Positions 4,418-5,190 of a stretch of 5,190 nt of DNA are shown here, piece after piece. The notes under the pieces were generated by a model that was not told the origin of the DNA, ran no database searches, and saw nothing but the letters and a program-made list of their open reading frames with translations. The stretch comes from Acidobacteriota bacterium (GTDB lineage: Bacteria; Acidobacteriota; Blastocatellia; Pyrinomonadales; Pyrinomonadaceae): assembly GCA_003222935.1 (NCBI GenBank), contig QHXL01000010.1:1-5190 (forward strand). The letters run 5' to 3'. Position 1 is the first letter of the stretch; each line of letters opens with the position of its first letter. Position numbers and translations under genes: made by a program.

Positions 4418-5190
4418 TTGACTGAAATCGAGATCAACAAACTGCGCGAGGAGTGTGGTGTCTTTGGAATCTTCGGACATCCGGAAGCCGCCAGGCTCAC
4501 TTACCTGGGTTTATATGCCCTGCAGCATCGCGGACAGGAATCTTGCGGAATTGTTGCTTCGGACGGAGTGGAGCTACGTCTCGAACGCGCGATGGGGCAC
4601 GTTTCCGACGCGTTTAATCAAACACATTTAGATCGGCTGCGAGGCTCCAGTGCTATCGGGCACGTTCGGTATTCGACAGCCGGTGAAGTTTCGATTCTTG
4701 AAGCCCAACCGTTCCTGGTGACCTGTCAGCATGGACAGATATCTGTTTGTCACAACGGCAATCTCCCATTCGCAAAAGAGGAACGACTTCGGCTCGAACG
4801 CGAAGGCGCAATCTTTTCGTCGACTTCAGACACAGAAGTAGTTCTACACGGCGTTGCGCGGTCTTCTGGACCTGTAAGGGAAGCGATTCCGAAGGTGTTG
4901 TGTGAAACAGAGGGAGCGTTCTCGATGCTCTTCCTGACGCCGCGCGAGCTGATTGCGATTCGCGACAGTCGTGGATTTCGACCACTGGCATTGGGGCGTC
5001 TTGGCGACGCCTGGGTCGTTGCTTCTGAAACTTGCGCGTTCGACCTTATTGATGCCCAGTACATCCGAGACGTTGAACCTGGCGAAATGATTGTCATCGA
5101 TGAGGATGGCTTGCGTTCATCCAAACCGTTGCCTGAACAGAAGCATTCGATGTGTTTGTTCGAGCACGTCTATTTCGCGCGTCCTGATTC
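4418..5190 (+). CDS. purF: Amidophosphoribosyltransferase, N-terminal part (cut by window edge)
   Basis: First committed enzyme of de novo purine synthesis: moves the amide nitrogen of glutamine onto PRPP to give 5-phosphoribosylamine, in the cytoplasm. 257 complete codons are visible, covering the class II (Ntn) glutaminase domain. A 12-residue propeptide (MTEIEINKLREE) precedes the nucleophile Cys13 (CGVFGIFG), as in the Bacillus-type enzyme where the propeptide is removed to expose Cys. Further family marks: LQHRGQES (35-42), the glutamine-binding Arg84 in HVRYSTAG, HNGNL (112-116), and Asp138 in STSDTEVV. Cys246 in MCLFEHVYFARPD matches the first [4Fe-4S] ligand of the Bacillus-type enzyme; the other ligands and the PRPP-binding domain lie beyond the window. 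The start is TTG, supported by AGGA 7 bases upstream and a TAA closing the frame. It is divergent from the cytochrome run. Confidence 0.96.
   Translation, partial: MTEIEINKLREECGVFGIFGHPEAARLTYLGLYALQHRGQESCGIVASDGVELRLERAMGHVSDAFNQTHLDRLRGSSAIGHVRYSTAGEVSILEAQPFLVTCQHGQISVCHNGNLPFAKEERLRLEREGAIFSSTSDTEVVLHGVARSSGPVREAIPKVLCETEGAFSMLFLTPRELIAIRDSRGFRPLALGRLGDAWVVASETCAFDLIDAQYIRDVEPGEMIVIDEDGLRSSKPLPEQKHSMCLFEHVYFARPD

Noticed and set aside
4653..5124. Two overlapping minus-strand open frames inside purF
   Set aside because: The plus strand encodes PurF with all glutaminase motifs across this region. The minus-strand products are low-complexity Arg/Ser-rich shadows.

Overview
The window looks like ordinary chromosomal sequence from a free-living, moderate-GC (by eye about half G+C) Gram-negative bacterium. 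Three things suggest this: a membrane-anchored DegP/HtrA-type protease, a secreted c-type cytochrome, and intergenic space filled with small palindromic and heptad repeats. The protein style and the repeats remind me of Acidobacteriota (Blastocatellia-like) genomes, but that is an impression I cannot verify here.

Layout, left to right. (1) 1-265, minus: the N-terminal 88 codons of an aldehyde dehydrogenase that runs off the left edge. (2) 266-340: a short gap with a long-loop inverted repeat whose 3' arm sits just before the aldehyde dehydrogenase start. (3) 341-1936, minus: a complete trypsin-like serine protease of the DegP/DegQ type, with a membrane anchor, an intact catalytic triad and two PDZ domains. 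(4) 1937-2439: a 503-base gene-free region. It holds the probable protease promoter next to the gene. The rest is a nested set of inverted repeats: an outer pair of heptad arrays (29 bp identical in inverted orientation), an inner inverted pair of REP-like hairpins, and a GC-rich palindrome in the centre. (5) 2440-4278, minus: a tight three-gene run that starts with a small secreted monohaem cytochrome c, continues with a one-pass membrane protein of unknown function, and ends with a zinc-dependent MDR dehydrogenase. (6) 4279-4417: a divergent intergenic region. (7) 4418-5190, plus: the N-terminal part of PurF (amidophosphoribosyltransferase), using a TTG start and running off the right edge.

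How the parts relate. PurF is de novo purine housekeeping and is transcribed away from everything else. The cytochrome, membrane protein and dehydrogenase are spaced 6 and 27 bases apart and are probably co-transcribed; the run pairs a cytoplasmic oxidoreductase with envelope redox and anchor components, but no shared pathway can be shown. The protease probably has its own promoter and may read through into the aldehyde dehydrogenase, 75 bases downstream. I see no clearly new defence or mobile system. The item most worth a second look is the composite repeat at 2068-2412; the unknown protein between the cytochrome and the dehydrogenase comes next.
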